Positions 42,532 through 50,680 of a DNA stretch of 64,000 bases are shown here, piece after piece. How positions within the stretch are numbered: the stretch's first letter is position 1; every line of letters begins with the position of its first letter. Below the pieces are notes generated by a model. The model was not told the DNA's origin. It made no database searches and was given only the letters and a program-made list of their open reading frames with translations. The stretch is from the NCBI GenBank assembly GCA_045110575.1, contig JBGCGF010000007.1, forward strand, positions 62,001 to 126,000. The letters are read 5' to 3'. The translations under genes were made by a program, and so were the position numbers. Source of the stretch: CALDTK01 sp045110575 (GTDB lineage Bacteria; Bacteroidota; Bacteroidia; Chitinophagales; Saprospiraceae).

Positions 42532-43698
42532 ATGTACTTTAAAAGAGAAGCTCAACATAAGCTGCTAGAGTGGCTAACATTCTTTCCCGCTGTAGGTCTC
42601 ATTGGACCTCGACAGGTAGGCAAAACATCACTAGCTCTTAAACTGGGTGAAGCGATTGACAGACCCTACATCTATCTTGATTTAGAACGCCCACAGGATC
42701 TTCGAAAACTAGATGCAGGAGAAGCTTTCTTCGATGCAGTTGCAGATAAACTCGTGATCCTTGACAAGGTACAGCGAGTAGAGAATCTATTCCCAATGTT
42801 AAGAGGGGTCATTGATCGAGATCGGCGTCCAGGAAAGTTTTTACTGCTAGGCTCAGCCTCTCCAACGATACTAAGCACTGGTGGAGAATCGCTTGCTGGC
42901 AGAATTGTATATCACGAACTTTCAGGTATAACACATACTGAGAGTAAAGAACAAATGCCATTTAAAAGAAGGTGGATTCGGGGAGGATTCCCTAATTCCT
43001 TACTTGCTCCAAACCTTGAGCTATCTCAGACATGGAGAGATAGTTTTATGCAAACGTATCTAAACCGAGACCTTCCAGCTCTAGGACTAAATGCGGATCC
43101 ACTGCTTCTGAATCGACTTTTAAGAATGCTTGCGCATACAAATGGAGGATTAGAAAATGCAAGGAAGCTCTCGAATTCTCTAGATATTGACGTTAGAACA
43201 CTCAATCGATACTTGCGCTTTTTCGAAGAATCGTACCTCCTCAGAAAGCTGCCACCTTACCATGTAAACGTAGGTAAGCGCCTCGTGAAAGCATCGAAAA
43301 TCTATATCCGAGACACAGGAGTACTCCACACATTGCTCGACATTACTGATGAAGAAGATTTAGCAGGAAGAGCCCAGCGTGGCGAGTCTTGGGAATCCCT
43401 CTGTTTAGAAGAAATTGCAGCTCAACTTGCTCCCATGGATGGACTATATTTCTACCGTACAGCTGATGGAGCTGAGATTGATGCGCTTGTCACAAAAGGC
43501 GGAAAAACACCAATTGCTTTTGAATTCAAAGCATCTAGTTCTCCAAAAGTTGGAAAAGGTTTTTACAATGCATGCACAGATATTGAAACCTCAAAACGTT
43601 ATATCGTTGCTCCCGTTGAAGAATCCTACCTCGGAGCAAAAGGCGTGCAAGTCATACCCTTGAGTGAAATCGCAAATGCGTTGAAGGAGAACATATAG
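42532..43698 (+). CDS. AAA ATPase with DUF4143 domain
   Basis: 388-residue ATPase of the AAA_14/DUF4143 group, seen as scattered single genes in many bacteria. The P-loop GPRQVGKT (Lys31) is intact, and the DUF4143 part follows (SFMQTYLNRDLPAL, YLRFFEESYLLRKL, IYIRDTGVLHTLL, FEFKASSSPKVGKGF). The Walker B segment is VILDKVQRV, where DE is usual, so the catalytic glutamate is a lysine (codon AAG at 42766). The gene is more AT-rich than its neighbours and likely acquired. Role unknown. Confidence 0.9.
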   Translation: MYFKREAQHKLLEWLTFFPAVGLIGPRQVGKTSLALKLGEAIDRPYIYLDLERPQDLRKLDAGEAFFDAVADKLVILDKVQRVENLFPMLRGVIDRDRRPGKFLLLGSASPTILSTGGESLAGRIVYHELSGITHTESKEQMPFKRRWIRGGFPNSLLAPNLELSQTWRDSFMQTYLNRDLPALGLNADPLLLNRLLRMLAHTNGGLENARKLSNSLDIDVRTLNRYLRFFEESYLLRKLPPYHVNVGKRLVKASKIYIRDTGVLHTLLDITDEEDLAGRAQRGESWESLCLEEIAAQLAPMDGLYFYRTADGAEIDALVTKGGKTPIAFEFKASSSPKVGKGFYNACTDIETSKRYIVAPVEESYLGAKGVQVIPLSEIANALKENI

Positions 43699-43776
43699 AA
43701 TTGACATCTATATCCCCTGGTAAACCTGACTACCTTGCCGGAACCGCCCTTGCAAATGAGAGCCCCAAGCAATAGT

Positions 43777-44742
43777 ATGCCGATCCCCAAACACATCTAT
43801 TGCTTCAGGTACGAGACGTACGAAGAGGCCCTTTGCAAGCTCGAATCGAAGTACATTTTCGAAGAAGAAAATGCCAACAAAGTCCTTTTCACAGATGTCA
43901 AGGTTGAACCATCAAGTAGTGCGTTCATCAAGACTAGACTTGACATCATCAAGTCTTCCAACGACTACCCCACCCTTATTAAGGAAATCAAAAGCGAAGA
44001 GATCCACCTTGATGGCTTCAAGGTAGAGTACGTAGTTTTTGATGGCGACACCACCGAATATCCCGAACGACTTGAAAAACTCAAGGATATTGGCTTCAGT
44101 ATAGATGGTACTCCCAATTACTACAAGCCTACGGTGACCTATGCACTATGTATTCACGAAGGCATTTGGTATTTCGGAACGTTGATTAAAAACCACTATG
44201 CTTGGGAAAAGCATAACAAGAAACCGTTCTCTTATAGCAACTCGATCAGTATCAATATTGCTAAGTCACTTGTCAATATCGCGGCAAAAGGAAACTACGA
44301 AAACAGCCTCATCGACACCTGTTGTGGAGTAGGCACCATCCTGCTGGAAGCTGCATTTGCCGGCTACAACATCGAAGGCTTTGACATCAACTGGAAGGTC
44401 TGCCGAAACGCTAGAGGCAACTTGGCGCACTTTGGCTTCGAGACGACCGTCTACCGCGCTGACATAAAGGACATTGATAAAAGGTATGATGCTGCCATCA
44501 TTGACTTGCCGTACAACCTCTTGAGCTGTGCTTCTGAGGATGACGTCGTCCATATTATTACGTCTGCAGGAGAGCTTTCGGATCGGTTGGTGATTGTGTC
44601 TATCGCTGATATAGCGAGCGTGATCGAAAACGCTGGGTTTCAGATTACGGATCAGTGTAGTGTGGGTAAGCGAGGGAAGACGAGCTTTGAAAGGAAGGTT
44701 TGGGTTTGTGAGCGGGGGGTGATTGAAAACACCGAACAATAA
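43777..44742 (+). CDS. Trm11-like SAM-dependent RNA methyltransferase
   Basis: 321-residue methylase of the UPF0020/Trm11 type, which modifies guanosines in tRNA. Residues ~1-165 form a THUMP-like RNA-binding half; the SAM motif IDTCCGVGTILLEAAFAG and the acidic GFDIN follow, and the catalytic motif IV is DLPYNL. Start at 43777, since the in-frame ATGs at 43735 and 43756 give unlike residues. Target base not known. Confidence 0.85.
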   Translation: MPIPKHIYCFRYETYEEALCKLESKYIFEEENANKVLFTDVKVEPSSSAFIKTRLDIIKSSNDYPTLIKEIKSEEIHLDGFKVEYVVFDGDTTEYPERLEKLKDIGFSIDGTPNYYKPTVTYALCIHEGIWYFGTLIKNHYAWEKHNKKPFSYSNSISINIAKSLVNIAAKGNYENSLIDTCCGVGTILLEAAFAGYNIEGFDINWKVCRNARGNLAHFGFETTVYRADIKDIDKRYDAAIIDLPYNLLSCASEDDVVHIITSAGELSDRLVIVSIADIASVIENAGFQITDQCSVGKRGKTSFERKVWVCERGVIENTEQ

Positions 44743-44805
44743 GATTTTTTCAATCAGTTTTTAGAGTGTCCCAGAGATGGAATTGGGAAACGTGAAAGAC
44801 TTTGT

Positions 44806-45023
44806 TGAGCTGTCGATCGCAGTTATGAACGTGCTGAGGCTAGACCTTTCGTTGAGATCGCTGCACGATTAGCTATGACCTTCTTCGTGATCCCGAACTC
44901 GTAAGACGATTACGAACAGTTGCCGACTTCGCGCCTGACGAACAGGAACGTGTATACTTTACGCTCGATGCTGTAATTCGAGAGATTCAAAATCGTAAAG
45001 TCTACGCGTATTCATCGGAATAA
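44806..45023 (+). pseudogene. Remnant of an XRE-family regulator
   Basis: Two reading frames together recall the end of a small XRE repressor: SYERAEARPFVEIAARLA, a frame change near 44872, then YDLLRDPELVRRL...FTLDAVIREIQNRKVYAY ending at TAA 45023. The helix-turn-helix start is missing, and a stop (TGA 44853) precedes the second frame. Its C-terminal pattern is typical of repressors that end in a dimerisation helix. Decayed and lacking a start codon. Confidence 0.5.
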
Positions 45024-45040
45024 ATAAAATAATCGAATCT

Positions 45041-45211
45041 TTATTTATTTCTAAATAGATCTATCAATTTCAGTACTCCTATCACAAAAAGTCCAAAACA
45101 TACACCTATAAGTATAGCTATAGCCGCATAGCTTACATTATATCTCCAAGCTAAAAGAGCTCCTCCGATCAATACTATTGTGAGCCTAGGCTTATTGGTA
45201 CCATCTATCAT
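45041..45211 (-). CDS. Small two-helix membrane protein, candidate RHS immunity gene
   Basis: 56-residue ORF, start ATG 45211 overlapping the RHS stop by 4 nt (ATGA), with a GGGGGG stretch just upstream as a possible ribosome site. The protein MIDGTNKPRLTIVLIGGALL... has two hydrophobic stretches (about 10-21 and 27-48) and a charged end (KLIDLFRNK). The coupling to the RHS gene is that seen for immunity genes of polymorphic toxins; the function is inference from position and size only. Confidence 0.55.
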   Translation of the reverse strand: MIDGTNKPRLTIVLIGGALLAWRYNVSYAAIAILIGVCFGLFVIGVLKLIDLFRNK

Positions 45212-46203
45212 TGCCCCCCATTCTTATCATCGCCCGTGACGTTATTAATGACTCTTCGAGTAGCAGCAGCAGCAGCAGCAGCAGCAGCAGCTCCGACCGC
45301 TCTTTCTCCAGCCAAGCAACTAGCTTGCTGCGCTTGTGCTCCAGGAACATTAGCATCTGATTTTGTGCGCCCTTGCGTTGAAGAGCCTCTTTGGGCTACA
45401 TTACTTTCTCGATTTACATTTTCCTGCAATTGCTTGCCAGTCTTACTGCGCCCAGCTGCCGCTTTACGAACTTGACCAACGGTAGCTCGTGCGGCTTGAC
45501 CAACTATCGCGTCTGTTAGAACCTGCCCATTACTTACCTCTCCATCATTATTGATCGCTTGCGATGCTACACTTATAGAGACATCAGTTGCAACTTCGCT
45601 ACCGACCCTTAAAGCTGTAGCTGTTCGAGTACCTAAATGAGCGACCTTGGCGATACTGGCGATTTTTTGAGCAATACCAACGCCAGCAGCTCCAGCTGCC
45701 GCAGATACCGCTAATGAAGTCTTATTAATATCCGTCCAGGGGTTTTCATGTCCAGTAGAATAGTTAACTTCAACTTGAGTACCATACTCAAGAGCTAATC
45801 CTACAAAAGCGCCTACGCACCATGGACACCTACCATCTGGGGCAGTAAGATTATTAGGATTATTCCAAGCGTAATTATATGGTGTTAACACAACTTGATT
45901 CGGGTGGCTCGCCAACGGATCCACGCCACCAAATAACCCTAATTCAGGAATATACTGGCGTGCGTTCATGTCGTGAACTCCTTGACACCCTTCTATAGCA
46001 AGATCGTGCCCCGTGAAGTCTTCTACGCTGCGCGTATGCCCACCTGCACGTGAACCGAACGCATGCATTCCGAAAGGATACAAGGTCTTTGATTCGAGTA
46101 CGTCATCTGCTGGACGAATAAGGCCATCGTTGTTCACGTCGGTAAAGGTAACGCGTGGGGTGCCGAGATAGTCTTCACTACACGTACACCTCTTTACGTA
46201 CAA
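45208..46203 (-). CDS. 5'-truncated RHS protein with variable C-terminal region
   Basis: Only the end of a large RHS/YD-repeat protein. The RHS core is clear: NARQYIPELGLFGGVDPLAS and PYNYAWNNPNNLTAPDG; the normal upstream YD repeats are absent. After the core comes a ~200-residue variable part (GIAQKIASIAKVAHLG..., a run of ten alanines, basic polar end) that I cannot match to a known toxin. The shown start is TTG; the frame is open only to a TGA at 46285, inside a large palindrome, so the 5' end has been lost or replaced. The 10 alanines come from ten GCT codons (45262-45291). A tiny membrane ORF overlaps its stop. Confidence 0.65.
   Translation of the reverse strand: MYVKRCTCSEDYLGTPRVTFTDVNNDGLIRPADDVLESKTLYPFGMHAFGSRAGGHTRSVEDFTGHDLAIEGCQGVHDMNARQYIPELGLFGGVDPLASHPNQVVLTPYNYAWNNPNNLTAPDGRCPWCVGAFVGLALEYGTQVEVNYSTGHENPWTDINKTSLAVSAAAGAAGVGIAQKIASIAKVAHLGTRTATALRVGSEVATDVSISVASQAINNDGEVSNGQVLTDAIVGQAARATVGQVRKAAAGRSKTGKQLQENVNRESNVAQRGSSTQGRTKSDANVPGAQAQQASCLAGERAVGAAAAAAAAAATRRVINNVTGDDKNGGQ
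45262..45291. repeat. Trinucleotide run (AGC)10
   Basis: Ten identical AGC units, read on the minus strand as ten GCT alanine codons inside the RHS variable region. A slip here would change length without shifting frame. Confidence 0.9.
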
Positions 46204-46220
46204 ATCGAAAACCCTCCAGT

Positions 46221-46292
46221 ATTCATGATTCGGGGGACGGGGTCCGCCGGCCCTTCGGGCAAGGGCAGGACCCCGTCCCCCGAATCATGAAT
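46221..46292. repeat. 72-bp palindromic element with 25-bp perfect arms
   Basis: Arms 46221-46245 and 46268-46292 are exact inverted copies, GC-rich, with GCCCTTCGGGC inside the 22-bp centre. It sits between the RHS remnant and the glycosyltransferase, 8 nt from the latter's stop. No T tract follows on either side. Confidence 0.9.
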
Positions 46293-46299
46293 AACCACA

Positions 46300-47412
46300 C
46301 TACCCCAAAACCTCTTCCCAAATACCAACCAACTTTTCCTGCTCCAACTCCCAAGTCAACGCCCGAGCAGCACGAGTACATCCTGCCTGAAGCTCCTTAT
46401 AGATCAACTCATCTTGAAGCGCAGCCAAGCCATCAACAACCGCTTGCTTGCTGATTTCTGAAACGAGCTGGTAACAACCAAATTGCTCATGGATAGCACG
46501 ATACTCCGGCCAATCCATCTGTAAACTGGGGAGGCCTGCTTGGATATAATCAATACTCTTATTACTAAGACTCAAATAATAATTGAGACTCGTATTGCGC
46601 ATCAATGCATAGCCGATGTCAGCCTGCGGAGTGAGCTCATGAAGTTGCTCTGGTGTTAGCTCGCCATGAAAGACGACATTCGAAAGATCGAGCTCCTTGA
46701 CCAGGGCATCAAGCTGCGGACGGAGGTATCCCCCACCCGCTATCCAGAAGGTATAGTTTGGTAATTGTTGAGCCGCTTGGATGAGCTCCTCCAGGCCACG
46801 TCCCTCATTGAGCGCACCTTGATACAGGACGATCGGCTGGTCGTTCTTTGTTTTTATTTCTTGCGGTACAGCTGGCCTTGCCCAAGGGAGATTGCGCACC
46901 GTTGAAACTGGTACCCTGTGTTTTTCCGAAAGGATACTAGCAATTTCTTGGCCTACAGTATAAGCTGCCGCGGCTTTGCGGACGTAACGTTTCTCAACCC
47001 AAGACCACACCGCTTTGATCCACCAGCGCCGCGCTACTTCAGGTTGCTCACAGAAAAGCTCATGCGCATCGTACACCCAAGGAATACCAAGCGTTCGAGC
47101 GGCTGATGCACCTGCCAACATGGTATCTAAATCAACTACCAAGATGGCCTTCGGCTTTAAAGCTAGAAGTCGAGCTTGATGTGCTTTGTTAAGCTGCAAG
47201 TAGAATCCTTTGCCTGCATCCGCACTGAGGTGATGACGTTCTTGATCAAACGGATGATCGCTAGATAGAGGTTTAGAATTCGGGCGCTCTCTTCCGAGTA
47301 ACAGGCACTTGAAACCAGCATGACACAGCGACGTTAAGCATCGTTGCATGCGCTGGTCGGTCACTAAGTCATTCGAGACGAGTGCGACGATGTCATAACG
47401 ATGATCACTCAT
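46300..47412 (-). CDS. Glycosyltransferase family 4 protein
   Basis: Sugar transferase of the GT-B fold, 370 residues, probably acting on surface polysaccharide at the cytoplasmic side. N-terminal part: ALVSNDLVTDQRMQRCLTSL and VYDAHELFCEQPEV; the C-terminal Rossmann half has IVLYQGALNEGRGLEELI, FWIAGGGYLRPQL and NKSIDYIQAGLPSLQ in place of the usual EXGGLP-type sites. No signal peptide. Its ATG overlaps the recQ stop by 4 nt (ATGA), so it is translated with recQ though the functions are unrelated. Sugar and acceptor unknown. Confidence 0.88.
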   Translation of the reverse strand: MSDHRYDIVALVSNDLVTDQRMQRCLTSLCHAGFKCLLLGRERPNSKPLSSDHPFDQERHHLSADAGKGFYLQLNKAHQARLLALKPKAILVVDLDTMLAGASAARTLGIPWVYDAHELFCEQPEVARRWWIKAVWSWVEKRYVRKAAAAYTVGQEIASILSEKHRVPVSTVRNLPWARPAVPQEIKTKNDQPIVLYQGALNEGRGLEELIQAAQQLPNYTFWIAGGGYLRPQLDALVKELDLSNVVFHGELTPEQLHELTPQADIGYALMRNTSLNYYLSLSNKSIDYIQAGLPSLQMDWPEYRAIHEQFGCYQLVSEISKQAVVDGLAALQDELIYKELQAGCTRAARALTWELEQEKLVGIWEEVLG

Positions 47413-49346
47413 GCCGATTCAGTTTCAACCATGTTAAGCACTCCTCCACTTTCGGTAAGCACACCTTCACGTAAAAGGTACTCAATCGCAGCAAGTACAG
47501 ACTCATGATGGCGCTCCTGAAAAGCATCAAGTACTTCTTTGGGTTCAAGAGCTTGTCGTTGCAAAACGCTTTTCACCTTCAGAATGTATCGCTCAGGTAT
47601 TTCTACTGTTTTTTTCTTGTTGGCTACACAGATATCACAGCGACCGCAAGGTTCTGCTTCCTCTCCAAAGTAACCGAGGAGTTGAACGCGTCGACACACT
47701 GCTGTACTTGCATACTTGATCGCAGCTTTCAGCCTAGCCTGTTTAATTTCTTGCCGTTCACGCAGACCTTTCCAGTCTAAGGCTAAGTGTTGGTGCGGAG
47801 CACGCGGCTTGGTCCAGATGAGTTGCGGCAATTCACCCTGTGGACGATAATCGATAATTTTTTGTCGCTGCAACAAAGTCAGCTGCCCTTTCAAATCGTA
47901 CGTTGACATACCCAAGTAGTGCGATAGTTCTCGCTCCTTGAGATAGACGAATTGCTGAAAGCTGCCGTGGTGTGTACGCAAGATGGTTTGAACGAGCTTG
48001 TCCAATTTGGGATTGCGTAAGCAGTAATCATACAGCTCTTCTTTCGAAGCCAACATGCAAATCATCGCTGGACGGAACACGGCATCACTCACGTAAATCA
48101 ATCCTTCTGCCTGTAACACGCGCAGCGAATTAGAGACATTGAGTGGCTCCAGATCAAAGGTTTTGGCGAAAGCTACCAGGTCGAAATCATAGGCAGCTCC
48201 CTCCCCTGCCCCAAGGGCCAAGTTGCAGTAGTTACCCAGCTTGTGATAAACCCGTTTGAGTTCGTCGGGCTGCGGACTACTCGCGTCAAGTTGACGTTGG
48301 AGCAAGGTCGCATCAGATTGCTGGAACAGCAAAAGCGCATAGGCTTTTTGGCCATCACGACCACCGCGACCAGCTTCTTGAAAATACGCTTCAAGGGTGT
48401 CAGGAAGATCCATGTGAGCGACCAACCGGACGTCCGGCTTATCGATTCCCATCCCGAATGCATTGGTGGCTACGACAACACGAACACTGCCTTTCAGCCA
48501 AGCATTTTGCGCTGCATCACGCTCCTCCAAGGTGAGTCCGGCGTGATAATGTGTCGCTGAAATGCCACGTCGAGCAAGCTCAATGGCAAGTGACCGAGTA
48601 CGTCCACGATTGCGCGCGTAAACGACTGCTGATCCAGGAATAGCTTGGAGTGCTTGAACGAGTTTTGTCGATTTATCATCTACCTCGCGCATGGCATACG
48701 TGAGGTTGTCACGTGCATAGCTCATTTGATGACGAACGCTATGGAGGCCAAATCCTAACTGCTCACAGATATCATCAGCCACTTTGGGTGTCGCTGTGGC
48801 TGTTAGTGCGAGCACTGGTGTCTCGGGGAGAAACTCTCTGATCTCCGCAATCTGACGATAAGCTGGCCTGAAATCATGTCCCCATTGAGAGATGCAGTGC
48901 GCTTCATCGACAGCTAACAGGCTTACATCCGTTTGGCGAATCCGAATACGCGCCCACTCCGTGAGCAGACGCTCAGGTGAGAGGTAGAGTAACTCAAGTC
49001 CACCGAATTGCGCCCGATCATAAATCGCTTCTTGCTCGCGACGACTAAGTCCTGAATACAAAGCCGCGGCTCGGATGCCTCGTTCCTTGAGGTTTAGGAC
49101 TTGATCTTTCATCAGCGCGATGAGCGGACTGATCACTATGCAAACGCCAGACTTAACGAGCGCAGGAACTTGATAACAGAGCGATTTACCGCCTCCAGTT
49201 GGCATAAGTGCGAGTGCATCTTGGCCATTGAGTGTAGATGAAATCACCTCCCGCTGGATACCCCGAAAGCCATCGTAGCCCCAGTGCGCTTTGAGCGCTT
49301 CCTCTGGGGTACTAAACCGATGGCCTGGCTCGTGGGCGGGGTGCAT
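47409..49346 (-). CDS. recQ: ATP-dependent DNA helicase RecQ
   Basis: 3'-5' DNA helicase of recombination and fork repair. Helicase motif I TGGGKSLCYQVPAL, motif II DEAHCISQWGHDFRP, motif VI-type QEAGRGGRDG, and the RecQ-C zinc site (C...CGRCDIC) are seen; 645 residues. After the zinc and winged-helix parts I see no clear HRDC domain; the end (ALEPKEVLDAFQERHHESV) is different. DLVAFAKT in the zinc/winged-helix region is encoded by the dispersed 14-mer. Exact TACCTTTG box 5 nt before the ATG. Followed by the glycosyltransferase in a 4-nt overlap. Confidence 0.95.
   Translation of the reverse strand: MHPAHEPGHRFSTPEEALKAHWGYDGFRGIQREVISSTLNGQDALALMPTGGGKSLCYQVPALVKSGVCIVISPLIALMKDQVLNLKERGIRAAALYSGLSRREQEAIYDRAQFGGLELLYLSPERLLTEWARIRIRQTDVSLLAVDEAHCISQWGHDFRPAYRQIAEIREFLPETPVLALTATATPKVADDICEQLGFGLHSVRHQMSYARDNLTYAMREVDDKSTKLVQALQAIPGSAVVYARNRGRTRSLAIELARRGISATHYHAGLTLEERDAAQNAWLKGSVRVVVATNAFGMGIDKPDVRLVAHMDLPDTLEAYFQEAGRGGRDGQKAYALLLFQQSDATLLQRQLDASSPQPDELKRVYHKLGNYCNLALGAGEGAAYDFDLVAFAKTFDLEPLNVSNSLRVLQAEGLIYVSDAVFRPAMICMLASKEELYDYCLRNPKLDKLVQTILRTHHGSFQQFVYLKERELSHYLGMSTYDLKGQLTLLQRQKIIDYRPQGELPQLIWTKPRAPHQHLALDWKGLRERQEIKQARLKAAIKYASTAVCRRVQLLGYFGEEAEPCGRCDICVANKKKTVEIPERYILKVKSVLQRQALEPKEVLDAFQERHHESVLAAIEYLLREGVLTESGGVLNMVETESA
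48160..48173. repeat. Dispersed 14-mer, copy 9
   Basis: Exact copy inside recQ, read as Ala-Phe-Ala-Lys-Thr, the same peptide as in the esterase gene. Confidence 0.85.
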
Positions 49347-49351
49347 ATTGT

Positions 49352-49359
49352 CAAAGGTA
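49352..49359 (-). promoter_or_regulatory. -7 box TACCTTTG of recQ
   Basis: Exact TAnnTTTG match, ending 5 nt before the recQ ATG. Confidence 0.6.
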
Positions 49360-49390
49360 AGGAGCTAAGCTTGCTCCTTTGCCACAAATC

Positions 49391-49425
49391 AAAAAGCCCT
49401 TGAATCATGGTTGATTCAAGGGCTT
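49391..49425 (-). terminator. Terminator of the beta-helix gene
   Basis: Perfect 14-bp stem AAGCCCTTGAATCA with its complement, followed on the minus strand by TTTTT; 53 nt past the stop. Confidence 0.92.
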
Positions 49426-49477
49426 GAAAACAGGCTTGAAATTTCAGCGCAGTCAAAATGCCACTGCGATAGATTTT

Positions 49478-50425
49478 TTAGTTTCCTCTAGCAACGGAGC
49501 TACTATCATCCTTGCTTTGATCGAGTTCTTCGAAGACGCAATCGATGAGCACGGGGCGGTTTTCGCCTTGGTGCGCTAGGTTGTATAGCGTTGCTCCACG
49601 CACATAGGCGTGGTTTTGACGGAAGTCGCATTTAGACAACTTCGGGCTGGACTTCCCTTTGGTTGCTTGGTTGAAAATCGCTCCACCGTAATTTGCTACG
49701 TTGCTATCAAAGGTGCAATCAACAAAGCTTGGTGAGGCTTCTCCTCGGCGGCGACCATCGTTATAGATTGCTCCACCGTCTAGGTCTGCCTCGTTTTTTT
49801 CAAAGGTGCAATTGACAAAGCTTGGCTTTGCCTTTCCGGCTTGGCCGTCCACATACACACCACCTCCATCACGTGCATAGTTACCTACGATGTTACAATT
49901 GATGAGTGTTGGTTGACTGGACGCTTTTGGATTCGTGACTTTCACGAGTACGCCTCCTCCGGCTCTACGTGGATCTGCTGTAGGACCGTGACCGTTGGCG
50001 TAAGCACCTGTAATGGTTAGGCCATCAAGCGTTGTACTTGCGGTTGCATCGGCTATTCGAACGACGGTGTACGCATTATCAGAGCGTTCCTTCTTTCCTA
50101 TTTCACCGGTAAGAATCGTCTTGTTGTCGCGTGGGTTTCTACCGCTCGCGTTTTTTTCCCTTCCGGCAAAACCACCAAGCAGTCGAACGCCTTCAGGTAT
50201 GTCGAAATAGACATCCCGATTACCATCGTTAGAAGTAGGATACGTGCCTTGAGTCAGCCAGACTTGATCGCCTGGTTTTGCTCGATGAAGGGCATCTTTT
50301 AAGGAAGAGGAGCTCGTCCAGGAGCTTCCATCGTCAGAACCTGTGGGACTGACGAATAGCGTGCTTTGCGCACATAGGCTTCCGCCTAATAGTGCACATG
50401 CCACCGCTAGGAGTGGCTTATTCAT
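49478..50425 (-). CDS. Secreted parallel beta-helix protein
   Basis: 315-residue exported protein. Signal peptide about 1-19 (ending SLCAQ); SPTGSDDGSSWTSSSSLKDAL and GDQVWLTQGTYPT are the usual start of DUF1565/PMP-like beta-helices. Repeated turns of the form FVNCTFEKN...DGGAIYNDG, SFVDCTFDSN...YGGAIFN and LSKCDFRQN...RGATLYN make one helical side each. No catalytic residues or type IX tail are seen. Probably a surface or matrix protein; the substrate, if any, is unknown. Confidence 0.8.
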   Translation of the reverse strand: MNKPLLAVACALLGGSLCAQSTLFVSPTGSDDGSSWTSSSSLKDALHRAKPGDQVWLTQGTYPTSNDGNRDVYFDIPEGVRLLGGFAGREKNASGRNPRDNKTILTGEIGKKERSDNAYTVVRIADATASTTLDGLTITGAYANGHGPTADPRRAGGGVLVKVTNPKASSQPTLINCNIVGNYARDGGGVYVDGQAGKAKPSFVNCTFEKNEADLDGGAIYNDGRRRGEASPSFVDCTFDSNVANYGGAIFNQATKGKSSPKLSKCDFRQNHAYVRGATLYNLAHQGENRPVLIDCVFEELDQSKDDSSSVARGN

Positions 50426-50614
50426 AGTTGTGTGTTTGCCTGTTGAGCCCGACTGACGGACTCGGAGTGTTTGTGTGTTCAGAGCGCGCCTCAGATGTCT
50501 GAGTTGTCACGCTATCAGTTGCTGCCGACGTTTCGGTAGCGGGTTGACCTCAAGGAAGAAGTCGGGTGTGGGGGGCAAACGGCTCGTTGTTCAAGCGAGC
50601 ACTTAATACAAAAG

Positions 50615-50636
50615 GTGTGTGTGTGTGTGTGTGTGT
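50615..50636. repeat. Dinucleotide run (GT)11
   Basis: Eleven uninterrupted GT units, 45 nt past the stop of the DUF6089 gene at 50681. The rest of the 255-bp spacer to the beta-helix gene holds a GCTCG/CGAGC hairpin (50582-50600) and no gene. Confidence 0.95.
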
Positions 50637-50680
50637 TTATCGGACGAAAAGCGTGCCTAAACTAATTGGCCTAAAATTGC

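Noticed and set aside
45208..45475. Poly-alanine run as phase-variable switch
   Set aside because: A trinucleotide unit keeps the frame, so slippage changes length only.
42532..46203. Insertion sequence or integrase in the accessory stretch
   Set aside because: No transposase-like or tyrosine recombinase motifs; only repeats and gene remnants.
46221..46292. Ordinary terminator of the glycosyltransferase gene
   Set aside because: The stem is far longer than other terminators here and has no T tract on either strand.
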